This document shows positions 1 through 6,904 of a stretch of DNA of 64,000 nucleotides, piece after piece; position 1 is the stretch's first letter, and every line of letters begins with the position of its first letter. Below the pieces are notes generated by a model. The model worked only from the letters and a program-made list of their open reading frames with translations, made no database searches and was not told where the DNA came from. The stretch is from Amarolinea sp964580725 (lineage in GTDB: Bacteria; Chloroflexota; Anaerolineae; SSC4; Amarolineaceae), in contig CAZOLV010000005.1 in NCBI GenBank assembly GCA_964580725.1, positions 1 through 64,000 on the forward strand, read 5' to 3'. The translations under genes and the position numbers were made by a program.

Positions 1-186
1 TTACAGCCTTCCTTCTCAATTCTCAGCCCTCGGCTCGAAAAAGCGTAATCAGTCATCTGCACTGATTACGCTTTTCGCCATCACAACGTAATCAGTCACG
101 GCGGTTACAGCCTTCCTTCTCAATTCTCAGCCTTCGGCTCGAAAAAGCGTAATCAGTCACCTTCACTGATTACGTTTTTTCGCATT
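1..186. repeat. Two tandem copies of a 104-bp unit with hairpins
   Basis: Positions 1-80 and 105-186 are near-identical, offset by 104 bp. Each contains an inverted repeat: a perfect 15-bp stem at 39-53/61-75 with a 7-nt loop, and about 16 bp with one G-T pair at 142-157/165-180. Both stems have an A-run before and a T-run after, so they could end transcription from either side. The core CGTAATCAGT occurs at 44, 87, 148, 192 and 203, and inverted at 61 and 165. The window may start inside a longer array. Function is unknown; terminators at the edge of the origin are one option. Confidence 0.7.
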
Positions 187-235
187 CAGTGCGTAATCAG
201 TGCGTAATCAGTCAGGACTCGTCCAACCCTCCCAA

Positions 236-448
236 TCGTACCTTGAAATTATCAACACTCAATCGTTACCTTGAAATCATCAACACTCAATCGTACCTTG
301 AAATTATCAACACTCAATCGTATCTTGAAATTATCAACACTCAATCGTACCTTGAAATTATCAACACTCAATCGTATCTTAAAATCATCAACACTCAATC
401 GTTACCTTGAAATTATCAACACTCAATCGTACCTTAAAATTATCAACA
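236..448. repeat. Eight-copy 27-bp iteron array, probable oriC DnaA-box cluster
   Basis: A 27-28 bp unit repeats eight times. Each copy holds the 9-mer TTATCAACA (starts 249, 304, 331, 358, 413, 440) or TCATCAACA (277, 385). TTATCAACA differs by one base from the DnaA box TTATCCACA, and dnaA lies about 0.7 kb downstream, the usual bacterial origin context. The rest of the unit (TCGTACCTTGAAA) is also conserved. That the array binds DnaA is inference; the repeat itself is plain in the sequence. Confidence 0.75.
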
Positions 449-462
449 CGACAGAAGTAGCG

Positions 463-485
463 TTTTTGCCAATTCAAGGCAAAAA
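463..485. other. Inverted repeat beside the iteron array
   Basis: TTTTTGCC (463-470) and GGCAAAAA (478-485) form a perfect 8-bp stem with a 7-nt loop, 15 bp past the last DnaA-box-like site. It lies in an A/T-rich stretch (about 430-515) that could be the unwinding region of the origin. No function is shown by the sequence alone. Confidence 0.4.
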
Positions 486-605
486 TCGCAGTTATATTGG
501 GTTGGGATATTGACGGGATGCCAGATGTTGTGTAGTACAGGTGTTCGCACAAGACGATTTGACGTAAGAGATTCAAGAATGACTGCAAGCCGAGAAAACG
601 ACCGG

Positions 606-634
606 TTGCATTCGCCTGCCGCGCGTGGTAGAAT
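606..634 (+). promoter_or_regulatory. Candidate sigma70 promoter upstream of dnaA
   Basis: TTGCAT (606-611), a 17-bp spacer, then TAGAAT (629-634). It points toward dnaA and would leave a leader of nearly 490 nt. No nearer promoter of similar quality was seen. Confidence 0.4.
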
Positions 635-1132
635 CTTAACGACCGTTAAAGTGCAGGAAGGACCAGTCATCGTTCATTGTTGTTTCATCGTAACCAGGTG
701 CTGTCCAACCGCTGCTGACTCCCGATGTGTAGCCCGTGCTGAATAATGACAACTGTTTCATCGAAGACCAGTCCACGTAGGCCTTATTCGAGCTCGCCTC
801 TTCGGCATTGACGGTCATGAGTCAATAACAGACAGGGATTCTTTCCCTTCGAGCCGGCTGGAATGACACCCCCGTGCTTTGCTGTCCCCCCCATGTGATT
901 CGGCCGTGAACGATAGAGTCTTGAAACCTGGCACGGCAGGGCGCCAACAGGGAATAGAGACGGGAATAGAGAAGAAAGATCATTCAGCTTGTTTGTTGTG
1001 ACGAACGGAAAATAGACCTGGAATCGTTCCGTATCGGCATTGCGTGATCGGCGTTGATCCTTGCGTCTCATCCGAACCGCGCCCACCGTTCGTACGCAGG
1101 CTGAACCGCGACCATGTGAGGGAAAAAGAACA

Positions 1133-2635
1133 ATGACAACGTCGGGAATGGTCTATCAAAACAATCAGACGCTGTTTGCGTCTCAATGGCAGGCGGCGCT
1201 GAGCGAGCTCAAGCTCCAGATGCCGCGCGGCACATTCGATACATGGGTCAAGGATACCATCGTTCTCGGTTGCGAACAGGATTCGTATGTCATCGGGACG
1301 CCCAACGCCTTCGTCAATGACTGGCTGGAGAACCGGCTTGGCCCGACCATGCGCCGTATCTTGTCTACGGTCGTTGGTCGCGGCGTCGAAGTGCGTTTCG
1401 TCGTGCGCACACGTGAAGCGGCAGAACCGGCGCAGGGCGACCCGCCGCCGGCCGCCGCGGCCGCGCCGGCGCCCCTGCTCAACGTCAGACCGGTGCCTGA
1501 CGAGCTTGAGCCGGCCTCGGTGGCGACTCGACACAACGGCAACGGCGCCAGCAATGGCCAGGGCCATCGCAGTGTTCAGGCGCGGCGGCAACCGCTCAAC
1601 GGCATCCCCGAATCGTTCCTGGCGCCGACACTCAGTCCGCGCCACACGTTCGATTCGTTCATCGTCGGCTCAGCGAACCGCGTGGCGCACGCCGTTGCTC
1701 GCTCCGTGGCCGAACATCCGGGCGAGGCCTACAACCCGTTGTTCCTGTACGGCGAAGTAGGGCTTGGCAAGACCCACCTGTTACAGGCGATTGCCCGTGA
1801 ACTGCAACTGCGCGATCTGCGCGTGGTCTACGTCTCATCGGAGGCCTTCACCAACGATCTGATCGGCGCGCTGCGCACACAAGGCACCGAAGCCTTCCGC
1901 GAGAAGTACCGCACGTGCGACGCCCTGTTGATTGACGACATCCAGTTCATCGCCGACAAGGAACGCACCCAGGAAGAATTCTTCCACACCTTCAACACGC
2001 TGCACGCCAACAACCGCCAGGTCGTCGTCTCCAGCGACCGTCCGCCGCGCTCGATCTCCCTGTTGGAAGACCGCCTGCGCTCGCGCTTCGAGGGCGGCCT
2101 GACCGCCGACCTCAAGCCGCCCGATCTGGAGACGCGTGTGGCCATCTTGCAGCATCGCGCCAACAGCCAGCCGGCGCCGATACCAGCCGATGTGCTGATG
2201 CTGATCGCCCAACGTGTGCAAACCAACATTCGTGAACTGGAAGGCGCCTTCACCCGCGTCATTGCCCAGGCGCGCGCACTGCACAAACCGATCACGCTCG
2301 ATCTGGCTGCTCATGTCCTGGACGAATTGGCCCCCGCACGCCCGAAACCAACCGCCGACGGCATTCTGCGGGCCATATGTGCGCACTATCGCCTGGAACT
2401 CAACGCCCTGCTCAGCGCATCGCGTCGCCGTGACCTCGCCTGGCCGCGTCAGGTCGCCATGTACCTCCTGCGCGCCGAGTTGGACCTCTCGTTGCCGCAG
2501 ATTGGCCAAACCCTGGGCGGGCGCGATCACACCACCGTCATGCACGGGGTAGAAAAAGTATCGCGACAGATGAGCGCCGACGAAAGCGCCCGCCAGCAGA
2601 TCAACGAAGTGCGCCGCATGCTGGCGCCCGCCTGA
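1133..2635 (+). CDS. dnaA: Chromosomal replication initiator protein DnaA
   Basis: 500 residues, the usual length. The start at 1133 has GAGGG 10 nt upstream; in-frame codons further upstream have no comparable site. Domain I (about 15-90) carries the W-x-x-x-L and FxxWV features. A Pro/Ala-rich linker follows. The AAA+ core has Walker A GEVGLGKT near 207-214, Walker B LLIDDIQF near 265-272 and a sensor I Ser-Ser-Asp. Domain IV ends in the box-recognition signature GRDHTTVMH near 465. DnaA opens the origin; the iteron array about 0.7 kb upstream is the expected target. Very secure. Confidence 0.98.
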   Translation: MTTSGMVYQNNQTLFASQWQAALSELKLQMPRGTFDTWVKDTIVLGCEQDSYVIGTPNAFVNDWLENRLGPTMRRILSTVVGRGVEVRFVVRTREAAEPAQGDPPPAAAAAPAPLLNVRPVPDELEPASVATRHNGNGASNGQGHRSVQARRQPLNGIPESFLAPTLSPRHTFDSFIVGSANRVAHAVARSVAEHPGEAYNPLFLYGEVGLGKTHLLQAIARELQLRDLRVVYVSSEAFTNDLIGALRTQGTEAFREKYRTCDALLIDDIQFIADKERTQEEFFHTFNTLHANNRQVVVSSDRPPRSISLLEDRLRSRFEGGLTADLKPPDLETRVAILQHRANSQPAPIPADVLMLIAQRVQTNIRELEGAFTRVIAQARALHKPITLDLAAHVLDELAPARPKPTADGILRAICAHYRLELNALLSASRRRDLAWPRQVAMYLLRAELDLSLPQIGQTLGGRDHTTVMHGVEKVSRQMSADESARQQINEVRRMLAPA

Positions 2636-2675
2636 TGGCGCATCATCGCCCACCGCCAGAAAGAATCACGCTGCC

Positions 2676-3392
2676 ATGAACTCGATTTCACTGCTTTCGA
2701 CGATCGTCACCCTGCTGTTTGCGGGCTTCGTGCTCTACCGTTTCTATCACCGCGGCGGAGCGCATCTGCTGGTCTGGGGCGTCGGCTTGATCTTCTATGC
2801 CATCGGCGTCTATGCTGAATTCTACCTCTCGCTGCGCTGGAGCGCCGTCTGGCTGCACCTCTGGTACATCGGCGGCGCCTTGCTCACCGCCGCCTGGCTT
2901 GGGCAAGGTTCGGTCTACCTGCTGGTGCGACGACCCGCCTGGCTGCCGCACGCTCTGCTGGCGCTGCTGCTGCTTGGCTCGTTCTACGCCATCTGGCGCG
3001 CCCTGGCGACGCCGCTGGACAGCAGCGCCTTCTCGCCCGCCCTCCCGATCAGCGTTCAGTACAAGACGATCATGCCGCCGGGCGGCGTGCGCCTGCTGAC
3101 GATCCCCTTCAACATCTACGGCTCCATTTGCCTGATTGGCGGCGCGCTCTACTCGGCCTGGCTCTTCTGGCGCAAGCGAGTGCTGCGCAACCGCGTCATC
3201 GGCAACATCCTGATCGCCGCCGGCGCCTTCTTTCCGGCCCTGGGCGGAACATTCCTGCGCCTGGGCTACCCAGATTTCCTCTACCTCAGCGAACTGTTGG
3301 GCGCCGTGATCATGTTTGCCGGCTTCCTGGCCGTCATGACCACCCGCCCGGCGGCCAGGTCAACCACCGCTGCCCCACTACTCGGCCCCTGA
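2676..3392 (+). CDS. Polytopic membrane protein of unknown function, about seven helices
   Basis: 238 residues, mostly hydrophobic, with about seven membrane segments: an N-terminal helix, then YAIGVYAEFYL, a helix near 70-85, LLALLLLGSFY, a helix near 150-170, one near 180-200 and a C-terminal one near 210-230. Short basic loops (RFYHRGG, WRKRVLRNR) suggest where cytoplasmic loops lie. I do not recognise a family motif. It starts 40 bp after dnaA on the same strand, so it may be co-transcribed. Confidence 0.7.
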   Translation: MNSISLLSTIVTLLFAGFVLYRFYHRGGAHLLVWGVGLIFYAIGVYAEFYLSLRWSAVWLHLWYIGGALLTAAWLGQGSVYLLVRRPAWLPHALLALLLLGSFYAIWRALATPLDSSAFSPALPISVQYKTIMPPGGVRLLTIPFNIYGSICLIGGALYSAWLFWRKRVLRNRVIGNILIAAGAFFPALGGTFLRLGYPDFLYLSELLGAVIMFAGFLAVMTTRPAARSTTAAPLLGP

Positions 3393-3410
3393 ACGCGCCG
3401 GCCCGCCAGT

Positions 3411-3439
3411 TTGCGCAAGACCGCGCCTGCCGCTATAAT
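3411..3439 (+). promoter_or_regulatory. Sigma70-type promoter for a probably leaderless transcript
   Basis: TTGCGC (3411-3416), 17-bp spacer, TATAAT (3434-3439). The predicted start of transcription (about 3446) is within two bases of the ATG at 3448, and there is no ribosome binding site. Confidence 0.65.
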
Positions 3440-3447
3440 CTTCCACC

Positions 3448-4179
3448 ATGTTGGCCGAAACGATTGCGGCAATCGAAGCCGAATTGACGCTCAAGAACGA
3501 TGTGCGCGACCTGACGCTGCGGCGCTCGCGCGAGTTGGTGCGCTTCTGCGCCCATGCCATTCGCGCCGCACACCGTCACGAATTTGCGGAGAGCGAGCGC
3601 CTGCTGCAAACGGCGCGCGCCGCCGTCGCCGCAATGGTCGCCGATCTGGCCCCGCACCAGGATCTCTACTTCGCCGGTTATACCCAGGATGCGCTCAAAG
3701 AGATGGTCGAGGCCGGGCTGGTCCTCGCCTTCGTCACAGGCGCGCCGCTGCCGGGGCCGCAGGACTTCGACGTTTGCGGCGCCACCTATTTGCGCGGACT
3801 GGCCGAAGCCACCACCGAACTGCGCCGCTTTGCGCTCGACCTGATCCGGCGCGGCAACGTGGCAGAGGCCGAACGGTACCTCGACAGCATGGATGAGGTC
3901 TACTCGCATCTGATTGCGCTCGACTATCCAGACGCCATCACCGGCGGCTTGCGGCGTCACACCGATGCGGTGCGCGGCGTGCTGGAACGCACCCGCGGCG
4001 ACCTGACCGTGGCCGTGCGCCAGGATCAGATGCGGGCGGCGCTGCATGACTTCGAACAGCGCCTGGGGCTGACCAACCTGGCCGCCGCCTTCACCGGCGC
4101 CGACGTGACATTGGCAGGCGATGGCGCCGCCGAGGAAGCGGAGACGTATGAATCAAACCAGGCTGATTCGAGCCAGTGA
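3448..4179 (+). CDS. Translin-family nucleic-acid-binding protein
   Basis: 243 residues, nearly all helical. The pattern matches bacterial and archaeal translin/TRAX relatives: an Arg-rich first third (LTLRRSRELVRF), a central EMVEAGLVLAFVTG segment and a C-terminal stretch with DEVYSHLIALDYPDAI and a basic helix ending in RGDLTVAV. Translins form octameric rings that bind single-stranded RNA or DNA, and some have RNase activity. Which nucleic acid this one binds is unknown. The -10 box almost abuts the ATG, so the message is probably leaderless. It precedes the split Cas4-like genes on the same strand and overlaps the first by 32 bp. Confidence 0.8.
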   Translation: MLAETIAAIEAELTLKNDVRDLTLRRSRELVRFCAHAIRAAHRHEFAESERLLQTARAAVAAMVADLAPHQDLYFAGYTQDALKEMVEAGLVLAFVTGAPLPGPQDFDVCGATYLRGLAEATTELRRFALDLIRRGNVAEAERYLDSMDEVYSHLIALDYPDAITGGLRRHTDAVRGVLERTRGDLTVAVRQDQMRAALHDFEQRLGLTNLAAAFTGADVTLAGDGAAEEAETYESNQADSSQ

Positions 4180-4402
4180 AATTGGCCAGTATCTCTTTTG
4201 CCAGCGCGCCTGGTGGCTGGCGCAGGTGCAGGGCGTCGCCTCCACCAACCTGCCCCAGATGACGGCCGGCGCCTGGGCGCATCAGCAGCATGGCCGGCGT
4301 CTGGCCTGGGCACTGCGGGCGCGCCGCGCCGGCTTCATCCTCCTCATCGCCGGTTTTGGGCTGCTTGGCCTCTATCTGCTCGCTGTTTTGGGAGGCTCAT
4401 GA
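4148..4402 (+). CDS. N-terminal half of a Cas4-like nuclease, membrane anchored
   Basis: 84 residues. The start (RASEIGQYLFCQRAWWL) is the Cas4/Dna2-type opening with the first iron-sulfur cysteine, Cys18. It is followed by the G-x-x-x-H motif (GAWAHQQH, His45/His48). A basic stretch and one membrane helix (about 63-81) end the protein, so its N-terminus should face the cytoplasm. The rest of a Cas4 fold (Asp, Glu-x-Lys, Gln, three Cys) is absent here but present in the gene at 5201-5743. The stop overlaps the next start (ATGA, 4399-4402). Read as a maintained half-protein or a gene split by insertion. Confidence 0.7.
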   Translation: MNQTRLIRASEIGQYLFCQRAWWLAQVQGVASTNLPQMTAGAWAHQQHGRRLAWALRARRAGFILLIAGFGLLGLYLLAVLGGS

Positions 4403-5196
4403 AAAACGACGGTCGCCAGGTTCCAGCGACGACAACGCCGCGCCATGCCTGGCCCTTGATCCTGACCATCCTCCTGGCCAGCGCCTTGTTGGCGATCATC
4501 TCTCTGGGCGCGCTGGCTGTCAGCGCGGCGTCGAGCGACGCCGCCGGGCCGAAGCGGGGATTGTTGAGCGCGCTCTTATCCCACGCAACGGCGCTGCCGC
4601 CCACCCCAACCAAGACCCCCACGTTGGCGCCGACCTTCACCGTCACGCCGACGCCGCTGGCCCCCCTGCCCACCGATACGCCGCTGGCTGTTCCTTCGCC
4701 CACGCCGCCCCCCGCCACGCCAACCCCAGCGCTGCTGCCTCCGGCGCTGCTCGAACTGGCGCACAGCTACGGCTTCGACCCGGCACAACGTTTCATCATC
4801 GTGGACCAGGATTTGCAGCAGATGATCGTGGCCGAGCCGGGCGCACTGCGCATCATGCCCGTCAGCACCGGTGATCCTGAAAAGCGCACGCTGACCCCGG
4901 CCTGGAGCGGGCGCGTCGGCGCGTACTGGGGCACTTTCTCCTCATTTGGGGTGTTTGCAGACGAGGGCTGGTTTCTGTTCCGTCACGGCGGTTCGATTTT
5001 GATCCACGGCGCGCCCTATGTGCCCGACGGCCAGGGCGGCAAGGTCTATCAGCAGGTTGACTCGATCGGCGCCTACCCGGCCTCGCGCGGCTGCATCCGC
5101 CTGAAGCCGGACGACAGCGCCTGGTTCAGCGCCTGGGGACCAGAGGGGACGCCAATCGCCATCTTGCCCTTTGGCGACGGCGGTTTGGAGTTCTGA
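4399..5196 (+). CDS. Exported L,D-transpeptidase (YkuD domain)
   Basis: 265 residues, with GGAGG just before the ATG. One N-terminal membrane segment (about 20-42) is followed by a long Thr-Pro-rich linker (about 65-115) that would span the cell-wall space. The C-terminal YkuD domain has the catalytic pair His203 (HGAPY) and Cys232 (SRGCIRL). Such enzymes make or exchange peptide cross-links in peptidoglycan, or anchor proteins to it. It lies exactly between the two halves of a Cas4-like nuclease: it overlaps the first by 4 bp and ends 4 bp before the second. It may be an insertion into that gene or a functional partner. Confidence 0.9.
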   Translation: MKNDGRQVPATTTPRHAWPLILTILLASALLAIISLGALAVSAASSDAAGPKRGLLSALLSHATALPPTPTKTPTLAPTFTVTPTPLAPLPTDTPLAVPSPTPPPATPTPALLPPALLELAHSYGFDPAQRFIIVDQDLQQMIVAEPGALRIMPVSTGDPEKRTLTPAWSGRVGAYWGTFSSFGVFADEGWFLFRHGGSILIHGAPYVPDGQGGKVYQQVDSIGAYPASRGCIRLKPDDSAWFSAWGPEGTPIAILPFGDGGLEF

Positions 5197-5200
5197 CGGC

Positions 5201-5743
5201 GTGACCGTTCTGCTGATCCTGATCGCCGCGGCGCTGCTGTTGGGCTGGCAACTGCTGCGTTTGGGCAACCAGGGACGGGCAGCCAGCGGCTTACCGGCGG
5301 GCGAGGTGATCTTCAGCGACGTGGGCGCCTGGCAGCGCCCCACACAATCGTTCATCAGCCGTCGCTACGAACTGGTGGGCAAGCCCGATTATCTGGTCGC
5401 CACGCCCGCCAGCCAGGCGCCGATCCCCATCGAGGTCAAAACGGGGCGGCGGCCAGCGCAGCCGCACCAGGGTCACATCATGCAACTGGCGGCCTACTGC
5501 CTGTTGATCGAAGAAACGTGGCACAGCGCGCCGCCCAATGGTCTGCTTCACTACACCGGCGGCGCCGACGCCGATGCCGTCACTCTCCGCATCCAGTACA
5601 CGCCCGCCCTACGCTCCCGTCTGCTTGATCTGTTGGACCAAATGCGCGCGGCGCGCGACGCCGACGAGGTTGGTCGGTCGCACGACGAGCCGGCGCGCTG
5701 CCGCAGTTGCGGCGTGGCGCACGCCTGCACAGAAAAATTGTGA
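5201..5743 (+). CDS. C-terminal half of a Cas4-like PD-(D/E)XK nuclease, membrane anchored
   Basis: 180 residues from a GTG with GGAG 10 nt upstream. A single membrane helix (2-18) is followed by positive residues, so the domain should be cytoplasmic. It carries the nuclease core: Asp63 (GKPDYL), Glu78-x-Lys80 (EVKTG), Gln95-x3-Tyr99 (QLAAY). The C-terminal cysteines Cys167, Cys170 and Cys176 complete the four-cysteine cluster with Cys18 of the 4148-4402 product. Cas4 enzymes are iron-sulfur nucleases; no CRISPR array or other cas gene is visible, so a role in general DNA metabolism near the origin is possible. Domain call secure, function inferred. Confidence 0.82.
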   Translation: MTVLLILIAAALLLGWQLLRLGNQGRAASGLPAGEVIFSDVGAWQRPTQSFISRRYELVGKPDYLVATPASQAPIPIEVKTGRRPAQPHQGHIMQLAAYCLLIEETWHSAPPNGLLHYTGGADADAVTLRIQYTPALRSRLLDLLDQMRAARDADEVGRSHDEPARCRSCGVAHACTEKL

Positions 5744-5767
5744 CGGTTGAGAACGGCGAGCGCCTGT

Positions 5768-6430
5768 TCAGAAGGTGTTGGCTGCCATTTCCAGCGCAGT
5801 CACATCGAGCAGGCGGATGCGGCGGTAGCCCAAGTCAACCCATCCTTCGCGCTTGAAGGTGCGCAGGATGGCACTGACCGTCTCGCGGTAAGTGCCGAGG
5901 TGATCGGCCAGGGCCTGGTGGCTGGTGCCGCTAATGAGGTGGTTCCTGTCGGCCAGTTGCAGAAGCAATGCTGCCAGACGTTCGGGCAGCTTCTTGTAGG
6001 CGACATCTTCCAGGCGGGATTCGACCTGACTGAGACGCTTGCCAAAGGTTTGCAGCAATCCCCAACCCAGGATCGGGTAGCGTTCCGTCATCGTGCGGGC
6101 GTCGGCGCGTGACAAAACCCAGAGCGTGCAATCGCTCAGGGCTTCGGCAAAGGCGCCGGGCGCACTGCCGTCAAGCAGCGCCCCTTCGCCAAAGATCGAG
6201 CCGGCTCCGAGGGTGGCCAACACCAGGCGGCGCCCCTCCAGGTTGGTGGAGACAAGCTGCGCCTGCCCGTTCATCAGGATGTGCAGTTTTTGACCCAGCT
6301 CATCGGGCGTGGCAATGATTTCATGGCGCCGGCGATGGATGATCGAAATGACCTGGCCGAACGCCGGGTCTTCGTTCGGAAGATGGGCCAGAATCTGCTC
6401 CAAAGGCGGTTGTTTGACGTTTTTGATCAT
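5768..6430 (-). CDS. Crp/Fnr-family transcription regulator
   Basis: 220 residues. An N-terminal cyclic-nucleotide-binding-type barrel (about 15-120, with GSIFGEGALL) is followed by a dimer helix and a C-terminal winged helix-turn-helix (about 160-205, HQALADHLGTYRETVSAILRTF). There is no N-terminal cysteine cluster, so it is not an oxygen-sensing Fnr with iron-sulfur; the effector is unknown. A 16-bp palindrome, TGTATT-N4-AATACA, lies at 6490-6505 between its candidate -10 box and the ATG and would suit autorepression. Confidence 0.9.
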   Translation of the reverse strand: MIKNVKQPPLEQILAHLPNEDPAFGQVISIIHRRRHEIIATPDELGQKLHILMNGQAQLVSTNLEGRRLVLATLGAGSIFGEGALLDGSAPGAFAEALSDCTLWVLSRADARTMTERYPILGWGLLQTFGKRLSQVESRLEDVAYKKLPERLAALLLQLADRNHLISGTSHQALADHLGTYRETVSAILRTFKREGWVDLGYRRIRLLDVTALEMAANTF

Positions 6431-6489
6431 GATGCACCTGTTCGATTAGCGCCAGCCATCTGCGCTGTGACTGCCAAGCGGCCTGTTTT

Positions 6490-6523
6490 TGTATTCCCAA
6501 ATACATCTTTGGACGCTATTATA
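6490..6523 (-). promoter_or_regulatory. Candidate -10 box and Crp/Fnr-type palindrome
   Basis: On the minus strand TATAAT (6518-6523) lies upstream of a perfect palindrome TGTATT-CCCA-AATACA (6490-6505), 60 bp before the regulator's start codon. No good -35 box is present, so an activator may be needed. The palindrome has the two-half-site form bound by Crp/Fnr proteins. Confidence 0.45.
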
Positions 6524-6685
6524 CATCACCTCGCCAAATTCGCGCACTGGCGCCTGACCCCACAAGGGGGTTTCTGGTCGTTTTTGCGCTGTTTACGAAA
6601 GAAAGAACGCCTCGACCGGCCATTCCGGCAGAACTCTCATCGAATCCTAATGTCAGACACACTCCCATTGCCGGTCAACGCGCCG

Positions 6686-6904
6686 TCACACGATTGGGAC
6701 AGATGCCGGGACCAGGGACGAATCGTCGTGCCACATTTGCATTAGCTCTGCCGCCGGCAAGAAGATCCAACCGCCGTCTGGATGGCAGATCAACAGGCCG
6801 TTGGGCGTCATCCAGGAAGGCATCCCCGGGCGGTCCGTCTGATTTTCGTCAGGGGGCAGCCAGGGGGCGTTGTCGAGCAGAATTTGCAGCATCAGGTCGC
6901 GCAT
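6686..6904 (-). CDS. Small hypothetical protein overlapping the desaturase gene end
   Basis: 72 residues with a balanced composition including WMTPNGLLICHPDGGWIFL. The ATG at 6904 has GGAAGGAA upstream and lies 56 bp inside the end of the CrtD-like gene in another frame, so translation may be coupled. I do not recognise a family. The extended tail of the desaturase over the overlap looks less protein-like than this frame. Confidence 0.45.
   Translation of the reverse strand: MRDLMLQILLDNAPWLPPDENQTDRPGMPSWMTPNGLLICHPDGGWIFLPAAELMQMWHDDSSLVPASVPIV

Larger units (their letters stand above)
449..1132. other. dnaA upstream region without a convincing gene
   Basis: Beyond the inverted repeat at 463-485 and a candidate promoter at 606-634 I see no recognisable gene. 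One 60-codon reading frame on the minus strand (636-818) has a non-repetitive, Ser/Thr/Asp-rich composition but no good ribosome binding site and no family I recognise. Confidence 0.5.

Noticed and set aside
5768..6430. Oxygen-sensing Fnr with an iron-sulfur cluster
   Set aside because: Lacks the N-terminal cysteine cluster; only one isolated Cys is present.
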